Part shown: positions 22,648 through 30,068 of the stretch, piece after piece
How the letters are laid out: each line of letters starts with the position of its first letter
Numbering within the stretch: position 1 is the stretch's first letter
Assembly: GCA_023954855.1 (NCBI GenBank)
Contig: JAGSGY010000006.1
Location: 54,101-118,100, forward strand
Origin: Pseudomonadota bacterium
GTDB taxonomy: Bacteria > Myxococcota_A > UBA796 > GCA-2862545
Length of the DNA stretch: 64,000 nt
Direction: 5' to 3'
The notes under the pieces: model-generated
What the model saw: only the letters and a program-made list of their open reading frames with translations
Told to the model about the DNA's origin: nothing
The model's database searches: none
Translations under genes and position numbers: made by a program

Positions 22648-22875
22648 TCAAGCGAGAATCAGCTGCGAGGCGTCGAGGAGTTCGACCCAGGAGTTCTTGT
22701 GCCCGCAGAAGATCACGCGGGCCCACGGGCGCCCATCCATGTCGAAGATGGCCGAGAGCGTGCCGACCAGGCCATCGTCGGTCTTGACCGAGGTGCCGGG
22801 CGTGGTGTCGAGCGCCGCGTTGAGGCGGGTCGGACCGGTCGGAGCGGGAGCGGAACCAAAGAGCCAGCGGAACAT
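22648..22875 (-). CDS. Small protein of unknown function (75 aa)
   Basis: Not recognised. 75 residues, no signal peptide; it starts MFRWLFGS and contains a beta-rich core (GTSVKTDDGLVGTLSAIFD, PWARVIFCGHKNSWVELLD). The strong Shine-Dalgarno AGGAGG six bases before the ATG and the codon use support it as a real gene. The core with Gly-Leu-Val-Gly and Trp-Ala-Arg could be a small SH3-like barrel. The 122 bases upstream are AT-richer than the surroundings and hold a TACAAT -10-like box at 22969-22974 on this strand, so it may have its own promoter. Confidence 0.65.
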   Translation of the reverse strand: MFRWLFGSAPAPTGPTRLNAALDTTPGTSVKTDDGLVGTLSAIFDMDGRPWARVIFCGHKNSWVELLDASQLILA

Positions 22876-22968
22876 GAGAGCCTCCTTGAGGGGTGTGCTC
22901 TCTCTGTTTCAAGACCCGTGCCAACAAATCTACGCAGTTTCAGGGCAAAATCGACGCTCAATATGAAA

Positions 22969-22974
22969 ATTGTA
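22969..22974 (-). promoter_or_regulatory. Candidate -10 box (TACAAT) for the 75-aa gene
   Basis: TACAAT (5 of 6) on the minus strand in an AT-rich spacer, about 90 bases before the gene start. No convincing -35 box accompanies it. Confidence 0.25.
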
Positions 22975-22997
22975 GCGTTCTTTGGTGTCCGGGTAGA

Positions 22998-24752
22998 TTA
23001 CCAGGGCGACGGCTCGGCCTCCGTTGGCTCTGGAGCGGATTCGGCGGGTTCCGGTGTGGCATCAGCGTCCGCGGCGGCGGTGGTTCGAGGGACGGCCACG
23101 CATGGGGCGGCAGCGCGCCACTTTCTCTCGGCGTCGGCTTCGGCCTGAGTTCCGACTGGGGCGGCTCCACGACCGCCCCCGCCGACCCAGAGTGCAGATG
23201 TGTCGCTGAGTTCGCCGAGGCTTGCGCTGAGGGTGATCGGGCCTTCGATGCCGTTGCCTGACCACTGGGAGATTGAGTGGCCTCGGTCGCTGCTCACGAC
23301 GGGCACAAGGCTGCCGCGGTCGCTGGTGAGTGTCACGGTGGCGGGGACGGGGAGGCCGAGTGCGTCTTCGGCGACAGCGTGTACGAACACCGCTTCACCA
23401 TCGTCGATGGCGGTGCGGTCGGACCACACGCGCACCCGCACGGGTGCAAGGCCGGTGGCCTCGAGCATCGGGTCGACGCAGACTGCGAGATCGTTGGCGC
23501 CACGGGTCACGATGGGCACGATGCTGGTGCCATCCGCTGAGACTTCAGCGTCGCCGGCGACCGCGAAGCCCTCGCCGATGGCCGCGAAGGTGCCTGCCCA
23601 CTGTTGGCCCTGCGAGCTTCGCGACCCGATGATCACTTGGGCATTGCCTGAGCCACTCGCGACGGGCGTTGGATTGACCGAGACCTCAGCCCGGGGAAGG
23701 TCAACCACGCTGCGACCGCCCATCCACGTGACGGAATCGAGCAGCTTCGCAGTGACACTCCACGGCTCCGTGCCCGTGGGTGCCTGGAACTTCACAGCGA
23801 ACCAACCTTCGCCGATGGGCTCGATGCGGACCTTGCCGGGGCCGCTGAGCTCGAGCGAGGAGGGGTCGTCGAGCGGTTGGCCGGTGTTGTCGACCGCTGC
23901 GAGCATCAAGGTGACCTCGCGTCCGGCCGGCCACCCGATGTCCTTCGGGACAGGAGCGAAGCGCACTTGGGCCGTGCCGGTCGGCGGCAGTTCGATGGAC
24001 CGGGTCTCATCGCCGTCATCGAGCGAGCTGGCCAGCACGTCCGCGGTGGTGTCCGAGGGGAAGCGCACCACCTCGAAGACAGTGGAGGTGCGCTGGCCGA
24101 GCGGCTTCTTGCCGTAGTCGCGGCTTCCGATGCTCACGCTGACTTCGCCCTGCATCGGGCCGGCGACCTTGAGGTTGCTGGCAACGCCGATCTCGAGCAT
24201 TGCCGAGCCATAGACGCCTCCGGGGTTGGCGAGGTCACTGGCGGTGAAGAGCACAGGAAGCGGCCCCTTCACCCGAGCGGGGGGCGTCCATGGGGCAAGC
24301 CATCCGGTGGCTGTGCGCGCGATGGGGCCCAGATCGCCGATGCTGGCGGCGAGTCCAATGTCGGCGTTGTCCGGCAGTCCCTCTGCCTTGATCTTCACGA
24401 TGGCTCCGCCACGTCCCATGCGCAGGCGGCCCGGCTCGACGATCACCTCGAGCTTCGCACCCACCGCGCTCTCGATGGGAAGCTGCAGTGCGTCCTTCGT
24501 GCCGGGTCCTTTGACCTTGATGACCATGGTCTCGGCATCGGCAGCCGCGACGACCCCGAGCACGACCAGACCACCGCTTCCGACCTTGACGGTGCGCACA
24601 TCGCCGCCCTTGGCCTTGATCTTGAGATCGGCCTCGCTGGTGGCGCCCGGCACGTACAGATGAACGGCGCTCGGCTCTCCAGCTGGGAGCGGCAAGTCGG
24701 CGACGGTTGGGATGCCTGCGAAGGCGGTGAGGGCGAGGGTCAGCAGGGTCAT
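22998..24752 (-). CDS. Exported protein with Ig-like repeats
   Basis: A 584-residue secreted or surface protein. Signal peptide (MTLLTLALTAFAG), then several beta-sandwich stretches of Ig/invasin-like character: DLKIKAKGGDVRTVKVGSG, ATVTLTSDRGSLVPVVSSD and GPITLSASLGELSDTSALWVG are the clearest. The last is the typical bacterial Ig-like pattern for an alternating-strand domain. A low-complexity Ala/Glu/Pro tail follows (ATPEPAESAPEPTEAEPSPW). No lipobox and no outer-membrane anchor seen. The ATG at 24752 begins the signal peptide and follows GGAG by five bases; the frame stays open upstream for 142 codons, but that part overlaps the exonuclease gene and has no protein-like composition. Function unknown; possibly cell-surface adhesion or a structural filament. 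Confidence 0.7.
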   Translation of the reverse strand: MTLLTLALTAFAGIPTVADLPLPAGEPSAVHLYVPGATSEADLKIKAKGGDVRTVKVGSGGLVVLGVVAAADAETMVIKVKGPGTKDALQLPIESAVGAKLEVIVEPGRLRMGRGGAIVKIKAEGLPDNADIGLAASIGDLGPIARTATGWLAPWTPPARVKGPLPVLFTASDLANPGGVYGSAMLEIGVASNLKVAGPMQGEVSVSIGSRDYGKKPLGQRTSTVFEVVRFPSDTTADVLASSLDDGDETRSIELPPTGTAQVRFAPVPKDIGWPAGREVTLMLAAVDNTGQPLDDPSSLELSGPGKVRIEPIGEGWFAVKFQAPTGTEPWSVTAKLLDSVTWMGGRSVVDLPRAEVSVNPTPVASGSGNAQVIIGSRSSQGQQWAGTFAAIGEGFAVAGDAEVSADGTSIVPIVTRGANDLAVCVDPMLEATGLAPVRVRVWSDRTAIDDGEAVFVHAVAEDALGLPVPATVTLTSDRGSLVPVVSSDRGHSISQWSGNGIEGPITLSASLGELSDTSALWVGGGGRGAAPVGTQAEADAERKWRAAAPCVAVPRTTAAADADATPEPAESAPEPTEAEPSPW

Positions 24753-24832
24753 GAGCGCTCCACGGGCGGCAGTGTATCGAAGCGGTTCGCTCCGCTTGTC
24801 TACGAACTGTTCAGCCCGCGATAGGCTGCCGC

Positions 24833-25750
24833 ATGACCGCTCAACCCGAACACGCCCGGACGCTCTCCCTGCTCGATGCGACGTCGATGCTGCATCGTGC
24901 TTGGTACGGCGCCTTTCGTGGGGGCGAGGGCCCCACTGACCCGGCACAAGCCGTCGAGGAAGGGACGGGTGCTTTTGGTGCCGTGCTCGGACGGTTCCTG
25001 ACCACCGTCCAGCCCCGTCTTGCGATCGCCATCTTCGATGGGGGAGGGCGCACGCTGCGACACGAGCGCTTCGAGGCGTACAAGGCCCATCGCAAGCCCA
25101 CGCCTCCGGGGCTTGCCGCGCTGGCGGAGCACGCTCCCGACATTGCGCGGGCCCTTGGGCTTCACGTGGCCCGAACACCCTGTGTCGAAGCGGACGATCT
25201 CATCGCGGTGGCGACCGAGCGTGGGCGCCGTGCGGGCTTGGACGTCGTGGTGGTCTCGCCAGACAAGGACGTGGCGCAGCTTGTCGACGAGCGGGTGTGG
25301 CGCGCGGATCCGAAGAGCTTTGAGCTCGAGGATGCTGCGGCGGTCGAGGCGCATTTTGGGGTGCCACCGCATCGCATCCGCGACTGGCTTGCGCTTACCG
25401 GTGACGCCTCGGATGGCATCCCAGGGGTGGCGGGGGTCGGACCCAAGACCGCGGCCGGTCTGTTGCAGGCCGTCGGCTCCATCGAGGCTCTGTACGCCGA
25501 TCCAGAGGCGGCGATGGCGGCAAAGGTGCGCGGCGCCAAGTCCGCGGTCGCGAAGATCTTGGACCAGCGGGAAGCGGTGGAGATGTCCTGGGAGCTCGTT
25601 GGCTTGCGCACGGATGTGCCGGCACCCGACCTCGAGGGACTCACGGTCGGGAAGCTGAAGGTGCGAGGCCCGAGCCCGGATGCTGTGTCGAAGGGGCTCG
25701 ACATCTCGATGATCATGAAGCTGAGGGAGCTCTACCCGAGTGTGTCGTAG
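24833..25750 (+). CDS. Stand-alone 5'-3' exonuclease / flap endonuclease
   Basis: A 305-residue FEN-type nuclease corresponding to the N-terminal domain of DNA polymerase I without the polymerase. Motifs: LLDATSMLHRAWYGA, FDGGGRTLRHERFEAYKAHRKPTP (key: FDGG, R-x-x-x-x-YKAHR), VEADDLIAVAT, VVVSPDKDVAQLV, and the H3TH helix-hairpin GDASDGIPGVAGVGPKTAA. The acidic metal ligands are all in place. Such proteins (Xni/ExoIX-like or phage-like) remove RNA primers and flaps. The start is the ATG at 24833. The 3' end overlaps the convergent membrane-protein gene by 19 bases. Confidence 0.88.
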   Translation: MTAQPEHARTLSLLDATSMLHRAWYGAFRGGEGPTDPAQAVEEGTGAFGAVLGRFLTTVQPRLAIAIFDGGGRTLRHERFEAYKAHRKPTPPGLAALAEHAPDIARALGLHVARTPCVEADDLIAVATERGRRAGLDVVVVSPDKDVAQLVDERVWRADPKSFELEDAAAVEAHFGVPPHRIRDWLALTGDASDGIPGVAGVGPKTAAGLLQAVGSIEALYADPEAAMAAKVRGAKSAVAKILDQREAVEMSWELVGLRTDVPAPDLEGLTVGKLKVRGPSPDAVSKGLDISMIMKLRELYPSVS

Positions 25751-26235
25751 AGCTGCTCTCGCTCGAGCTTTACCAGCTTCGCGGCTCGGTACGCCGCTGC
25801 GATCCCGATGCCCCAGACGGCGAACCAGAGCGCGATCTGCACACCCGCCGCGCACATGCTCGTGGGCAGGGCGAGCAACACCTCGACTCCGGGCAGAACC
25901 GCGGCGATGAGACCGCCTACAATTGCGGCGGGTCCTCCGCTGCGCCGCACGACGAACGCCAGGGCGCGAAGGCCCATGCTCGCGAACACTGCGACCAGGT
26001 GGTTCGAGACGAGAAAGGCGAGGCCGACGCTGTAGGCAGTCCACACCGGGTCGCTTGCCATCGCGAGGGCGAACAGCGTGCCCAGACAGACGATGACGAC
26101 CTCGCCAATCGCGGTGATGGTGGTCGCCGCCAGGTAGAAGTTCGCGGTCATCACGAAGGTGTTCGCGACGGTCGCTCTCGCGAGCCGGATCGGCTCGGCC
26201 ACGCCGGTCTCAGCCGCTGGCTCCAGCTGGCTCAT
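25732..26235 (-). CDS. Predicted membrane protein (4 helices), unknown function
   Basis: A 167-residue integral membrane protein. After a short cytoplasmic N-terminus come about four hydrophobic segments (TFVMTANFYLAATTITAIGEVVIV region, VWTAYSVGLAFLVSNHLVAVFASM region, AAIVGGLIAAVLPGVEVLLALP region, VQIALWFAVWGIGIAAAY). No family recognised. The ATG at 26235 overlaps the stop of the upstream gene by four bases, so it is the last of three translationally coupled genes: an outer-membrane-like protein, a hydrophobic protein, and this one. Function unknown. Its 3' end overlaps the exonuclease gene from the other strand. Confidence 0.65.
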   Translation of the reverse strand: MSQLEPAAETGVAEPIRLARATVANTFVMTANFYLAATTITAIGEVVIVCLGTLFALAMASDPVWTAYSVGLAFLVSNHLVAVFASMGLRALAFVVRRSGGPAAIVGGLIAAVLPGVEVLLALPTSMCAAGVQIALWFAVWGIGIAAAYRAAKLVKLEREQLYDTLG

Positions 26236-26684
26236 TCCGAGGCTGCCAGCGCGCGACTGGAGATCCGCAGCACCTGAGCTCCCGCTCCGAACCCGCCCAG
26301 CAGGGTGAGCACATGAAACGGCACCTCGAGGAGGATGAGGCAGCTCAGGAAGGGGAGTGTCAACACGGCTCCGAGCGCACTGACCAGGGGTGCGCCCAGT
26401 GCACATGCGGCGATCACCCCCGCCATCCCCGCTCCTGGCTCACGCTGAAAGCGGGGAACCACGAGCAGTCCGATGGCTGCCAGGAGTGTCGCTGGAGCTG
26501 TCCGAAGCGTGAGCAACGTGAGGTAGAGCCCACCAATGATGCCAAGTTCGGAAGGGGGGACGGAGGCCGTGCCCACCACGACTCCGCCAGTGCAGAGCAT
26601 CAGGCTGGCGGCTCCCCAGGCGGTCGCGGCTGTGCCTGCCAGACTGACCCTGGCCCACAGCGCTGCCTGGTCAACGTCGCTCAC
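26232..26684 (-). CDS. Predicted membrane protein, unknown function
   Basis: A 150-residue hydrophobic protein with about four transmembrane helices (AATAWGAASLMLCTGGVVVG, GIIGGLYLTLLTL, MAGVIAACALGAPLVSALG, LTLPFLSCLILLEVPFHVL). Not recognised. I placed the start at the GTG at 26684, seven bases after GGAG and overlapping the stop of the upstream gene by four bases. The frame is open much further upstream, but that portion is antisense-like, Arg-rich and not protein-like. Both this gene and the next encode small membrane proteins of about the same size and may form a hetero-complex. Confidence 0.6.
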   Translation of the reverse strand: MSDVDQAALWARVSLAGTAATAWGAASLMLCTGGVVVGTASVPPSELGIIGGLYLTLLTLRTAPATLLAAIGLLVVPRFQREPGAGMAGVIAACALGAPLVSALGAVLTLPFLSCLILLEVPFHVLTLLGGFGAGAQVLRISSRALAASE

Positions 26685-27592
26685 TTTGGGCTCCAGCCGA
26701 CGAGCAGGTAGCCGCTGGCGGCGATGCCTTCGACGCGCTCGAGCGTCGGGGCGTACCCGAGGCGCAGGTCGAACCACAGTGCGCCGGGCTGCCAGTGCAC
26801 TCGTGGGGAGAGGCCGAGCTCCGTGCGGCCCTGGAAGTGGGCGACCTCGGCGAAGAGACCGAAGCGCAGCGTCTCGAGGTTCAGCTCTGGACCCGCTTGG
26901 GCTGCGACGTAATCTTCGACCCAGAACTCGGCCCACGCGGCGCCTGCGAGCGGCACGACGTAAGGATTCATGCCTCCGAGCCGGGTGAGGGTGAGCATGT
27001 CTTGTCGATCTGCCCAGCCCGCCTGCACTTCCACATGCGGACGGACTACCCACCCGGGGGTCCAGCGGGCGCGGGTCGACACGTGTGGGGAGAGGCTGTG
27101 CGGCTGCGCATCGACTCCGGCGATGAGATCGATCGAGGCAGCCTCGGTCCACCATCCGGCCATGCCATCGGCCCTGCCGACAGTCGACCAACCCGGCACT
27201 TCGATGGTGGTGTCCTGTTGCGGCAAGAACCACCATGCTTGCGAGCGCACTTGCCCGCCCCACCACAGACCGTGATTCAAGTAGCGGACCACGCCGCCTT
27301 CCGCGCCGATGATGCCTGCGGTCAGGGCGCGTTCTGGGTCTGGAGCGCCATCGGACCAGGGTGAAATCAGGAGGCCGGCTGCACCCGCTTGCAGGCGAAG
27401 TGCTGCCCAGGCCCGGCCGCGGTCGAGTTCAGGGGCTACGCGAAAGTCGAGCGTGTCGGTGTGCAGGCCGACCGACCAGGGTCCGTCGGAGGCGATCACG
27501 GTGGCAATGCCGTGGCTGTCCGCATCGACCTGAGCGCCGAGGGCCACCGACCAATCGAGCGCGTGGGCAGTGGCGATGAGGAGGAGCAGCAT
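26681..27592 (-). CDS. Putative outer-membrane beta-barrel protein
   Basis: A 303-residue exported protein: short signal peptide (MLLLLIATAHALD) followed by alternating hydrophobic/polar beta-strands with many Trp/Tyr/Gly, for example WSVALGAQVDADSHG, WWTEAASIDLIAGVDAQ, TRARWTPGWVVRPHVEVQAGW and VHWQPGALWFDLRLGYAPTL. The protein ends in a strand (GYLLVGWSPK), but the classical terminal Phe is missing. These features fit a barrel or a large beta-solenoid. First gene of a three-gene minus-strand operon whose other members are small membrane proteins. Divergent from the TonB-family gene, which may point to a shared transport job; this is weak. Confidence 0.6.
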   Translation of the reverse strand: MLLLLIATAHALDWSVALGAQVDADSHGIATVIASDGPWSVGLHTDTLDFRVAPELDRGRAWAALRLQAGAAGLLISPWSDGAPDPERALTAGIIGAEGGVVRYLNHGLWWGGQVRSQAWWFLPQQDTTIEVPGWSTVGRADGMAGWWTEAASIDLIAGVDAQPHSLSPHVSTRARWTPGWVVRPHVEVQAGWADRQDMLTLTRLGGMNPYVVPLAGAAWAEFWVEDYVAAQAGPELNLETLRFGLFAEVAHFQGRTELGLSPRVHWQPGALWFDLRLGYAPTLERVEGIAASGYLLVGWSPK

Positions 27593-27709
27593 GCTCCGAG
27601 CGTAGCGCGACCGGGCCCCTGATCGGGAACCGACCGTAAGGAAATGTGGTCAGTGCCGTTTACGGGACGGCGGCTCGCTGCAACCGATCCGCATGAACCG
27701 GGAGGCACG

Positions 27710-28450
27710 ATGTTCGAAGGAGTCGGTCGAAGCCGCGATGAGGAGGCCGGGCGTCGCAGCGCGCAGTCCTTGCTCGCGACCATACTGTTGGGATTTGTAG
27801 GGGCGTGCGCTGTGGGCGCCGTGGTGATCGGTACGGCCGGTCCGCCGGTCGAAGAGGTCGTCGAACTCGATGAATTCACGGTGGAGCTCGCCGTGGTCGA
27901 GACGCCTGAAGTCGAGCTTCGCGCTCCGGCGCCGCCGAAGGCTCGTCGCGCGGCGGAGCAAGATGTGCCGGTCGATACGCCGACGACACCCGAGCCGGAC
28001 GATGTGGTGGAAGTCCAGGAGCTCAGAGACGAGGTCCGAACCGAAGTGGCGGCGGGTGGCGGAACCCCCGAGGGGGACCCCGATGGCGACCCCACTGGCA
28101 CGAACACCGGCACCACCGGTGGCTCCGGAACGGCCGACTGTGGCGAGAACTGTGGTTCCTCATCGGGACCGATGGTGCTGCACCACAGTGAGGTGCAGGC
28201 CAAGCGTCGCGTCGCTCCCGACTATCCGGACCAGGCGCGGGACATGGATCTCGGCGACGTGAGCTGCAAGGTGCGGGTCACCATCAACGAGCGCGGACGA
28301 CCGGTGGCGGTGGGCGTCGAGGCGTGTCCGTCGGTCTTTCACGACTCGGCCCGAAAGGCGCTGATGAAGTGGTCCTTCTACCCGGCCAAGGTCGGCGGAG
28401 AGACGGTCCCCGCGCAGTTCATGCTGAACATTCGCTACAAGCTCCGCTAG
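27710..28450 (+). CDS. TonB-family protein
   Basis: A 246-residue inner-membrane-anchored periplasmic protein. One N-terminal helix (SLLATILLGFVGACAVGAVVI), an acidic and Pro-rich periplasmic linker (PEVELRAPAPPKARR, TPEPDDVVEVQEL), a Gly/Thr-rich stretch with two cysteines (DCGENCGSS), and a C-terminal TonB domain (APDYPDQARDMDLGDVSCKVRVTI..., FHDSARKALMKWSFYPAK is its last helix/strand). TonB couples the proton gradient to outer-membrane transport. The ATG at 27710 follows GGGAGG by four bases. ExbB/ExbD genes are not in this window. Its stop codon overlaps the stop of the convergent SDR gene. Two cysteine pairs are unusual for TonB. Confidence 0.85.
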   Translation: MFEGVGRSRDEEAGRRSAQSLLATILLGFVGACAVGAVVIGTAGPPVEEVVELDEFTVELAVVETPEVELRAPAPPKARRAAEQDVPVDTPTTPEPDDVVEVQELRDEVRTEVAAGGGTPEGDPDGDPTGTNTGTTGGSGTADCGENCGSSSGPMVLHHSEVQAKRRVAPDYPDQARDMDLGDVSCKVRVTINERGRPVAVGVEACPSVFHDSARKALMKWSFYPAKVGGETVPAQFMLNIRYKLR

Positions 28451-29361
28451 AGCTCGTCCTCCATGCCGACACAGCCGCGCAGTCCATCGGCAAGGCTTCG
28501 CGGCTTGAAGTCGAGTTCCCGACGCGCGCGGCTGTCGTCGAAGCGGGCGGCGAGTGGAACTGGCAGGGGCACAATGACTGGGCCTCGTCCAGCGAGTCCG
28601 CGCCAGGTGCGGGCCACGCGGTGGGGTGAGTAGTTGTCGCCGACGATGTTGTAAGCGCGGCCGACGCTGTGAGGCCGCTCGAGCGCCGAGCGGATGGCGA
28701 TAGCCACATCACCCGCGTGCACGTGCGGCAACTTCAGGGTGGGCGCGAACACGATGCGCCGGTTCATGGCGCGGGCGTAGCGAGTGGTGAGCTTGTCGTC
28801 GCGCTCGCCGTAGATGGGGCCAGGGCGAATGGTCGTGAGTCCGATGTCGTGAGCCTCTGCGAGCTGCCAGGCGCGGCGCTCGGCCTCCGCCTTGGTGGCT
28901 GAGTAGCGCCAGTCCGTGAACATCTGCGAGATCGCGCGACTCTGGCCCTCGATCATCGGGGTGTCTTCGTTGTTTGGGCCGCGGAGCTGGGTCTGGTAGA
29001 TGCCGACGGTCGACACCGCGACCATGCGGGACACATCGGCGGCCGCCGTGGCATTGAGCACGTTCTCGGTGCCGGTGACGTTGGCTCGGTAGTAGTCGTC
29101 GTAGTGCTTGCCACGGCCCGCGAGGGCGGCATTGCTGATTACGGCATCGACACCGGCGAAGGCCTTGGTGAGCGAGGCGGGATCGGTGAGGTCGGCTGCG
29201 ATGAACTCGACGCCGTGGGCATCCGTGAGCCACTGGCCTCGTGATGGAGTACGGACCACGCCGATGACGCGAGCGCCGGCCTTGGCCAGCTCAATCGCGA
29301 TGTGTGAGCCGAGAAATCCGGTTGCGCCGGTGACGGCGAGGGTGGCGTCGCGTAGATCCAT
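28447..29361 (-). CDS. NAD(P)-dependent epimerase/dehydratase-type SDR
   Basis: A 304-residue extended short-chain dehydrogenase. NAD-binding VTGATGFLGSHIA at the N-terminus, active-site YSATKAEAE (Tyr and Lys of YxxxK), and TIRPGPIYGERDD and VGRAYNIVGD in the C-terminal part, as in UDP-sugar epimerases, dihydroflavonol reductases and 3-beta-hydroxysteroid-like enzymes. The ATG at 29361 is preceded by GGAGG with four bases of spacing. It is divergent from the KynB-like gene and convergent with the TonB gene. Substrate cannot be told from sequence; the nearby ring-cleavage genes do not require it. Confidence 0.85.
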   Translation of the reverse strand: MDLRDATLAVTGATGFLGSHIAIELAKAGARVIGVVRTPSRGQWLTDAHGVEFIAADLTDPASLTKAFAGVDAVISNAALAGRGKHYDDYYRANVTGTENVLNATAAADVSRMVAVSTVGIYQTQLRGPNNEDTPMIEGQSRAISQMFTDWRYSATKAEAERRAWQLAEAHDIGLTTIRPGPIYGERDDKLTTRYARAMNRRIVFAPTLKLPHVHAGDVAIAIRSALERPHSVGRAYNIVGDNYSPHRVARTWRGLAGRGPVIVPLPVPLAARFDDSRARRELDFKPRSLADGLRGCVGMEDEL

Positions 29362-29429
29362 GGAACCTCCGAGCATGCAGGTAGCCCATGCACGGGTCGG
29401 TCGGCTCGCGATATCATCGGGTGTAAGCA

Positions 29430-30068
29430 ATGAAGGGTGCCGTGCCGAAGATTATCGACATCTCTCCGCCGCTCACTCCCGACATCGCGGTGTGGCCCGG
29501 CGATGTTCCGTTCTCACGCAGCGTGGCCTGCTCCATCGCGGAGGGGGCGAACCTCGATCTGTCGTCGATCACCACGACGGTCCATGTGGGGGCGCATACC
29601 GATGCCCCGTCGCACTACAAGGCGGATGGGAGCGGTATCGGTGCGCGTTCACTCCAGCGCTACTACGGGCGTTGCCAGGTGATGCGAGTCTCCGTGGGCC
29701 GCGGGGAGCGCGTGTTGCCGAGCCACCTCACCGCGCCGCTCCGCGAAGAGCGTCTACTGATTCGCACCGATAGCTTTCCGAATCCCAACCAGTTCAACAC
29801 CGACTTTGCGGCCCTGTCGCCCGCCCTCGTCGACTTCGCCCACAGCGCTGGCGTGCGACTGCTGGGGCTCGATACGCCGAGCGTGGACCTCTGCGACGAC
29901 AAGGCATTGCTCTCGCACACGGCCATTGCCAGCCACGACATGGCGATCCTCGAGGGCGTGGTGCTCTCGCATGTTGAAGATGGGCTGTACACGCTGATCG
30001 CGCTGCCCCTCAACCTGCCGGGGGTCGATGCTTCCCCGGTGCGTGCGGTGCTGGTCGCTGATCTCTAG
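29430..30068 (+). CDS. Metal-dependent cyclase / arylformamidase (KynB-like)
   Basis: A 212-residue member of the cyclase family that includes kynurenine formamidase KynB, which hydrolyses N-formylkynurenine in tryptophan breakdown. The metal motif HVGAHTDAPSHY is intact, DDKALLSHTAI and the ILEGVVLSHV segment near the C-terminus also match. The start is the ATG at 29430; no strong Shine-Dalgarno. It is divergent from an SDR gene and converges on the dioxygenase alpha-RidA fusion gene, whose stop overlaps its stop by four bases. With the aminophenol-type dioxygenase next to it, a role in breakdown of kynurenine-derived amino-aromatics is plausible. Other family members act on different ring lactams, so this stays open. 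Confidence 0.72.
   Translation: MKGAVPKIIDISPPLTPDIAVWPGDVPFSRSVACSIAEGANLDLSSITTTVHVGAHTDAPSHYKADGSGIGARSLQRYYGRCQVMRVSVGRGERVLPSHLTAPLREERLLIRTDSFPNPNQFNTDFAALSPALVDFAHSAGVRLLGLDTPSVDLCDDKALLSHTAIASHDMAILEGVVLSHVEDGLYTLIALPLNLPGVDASPVRAVLVADL

Noticed and set aside
24753..25178. N-terminal extension of the Ig-like exported protein
   Set aside because: It overlaps the exonuclease gene, is Arg-rich, and would put the clear signal peptide at residue 143.
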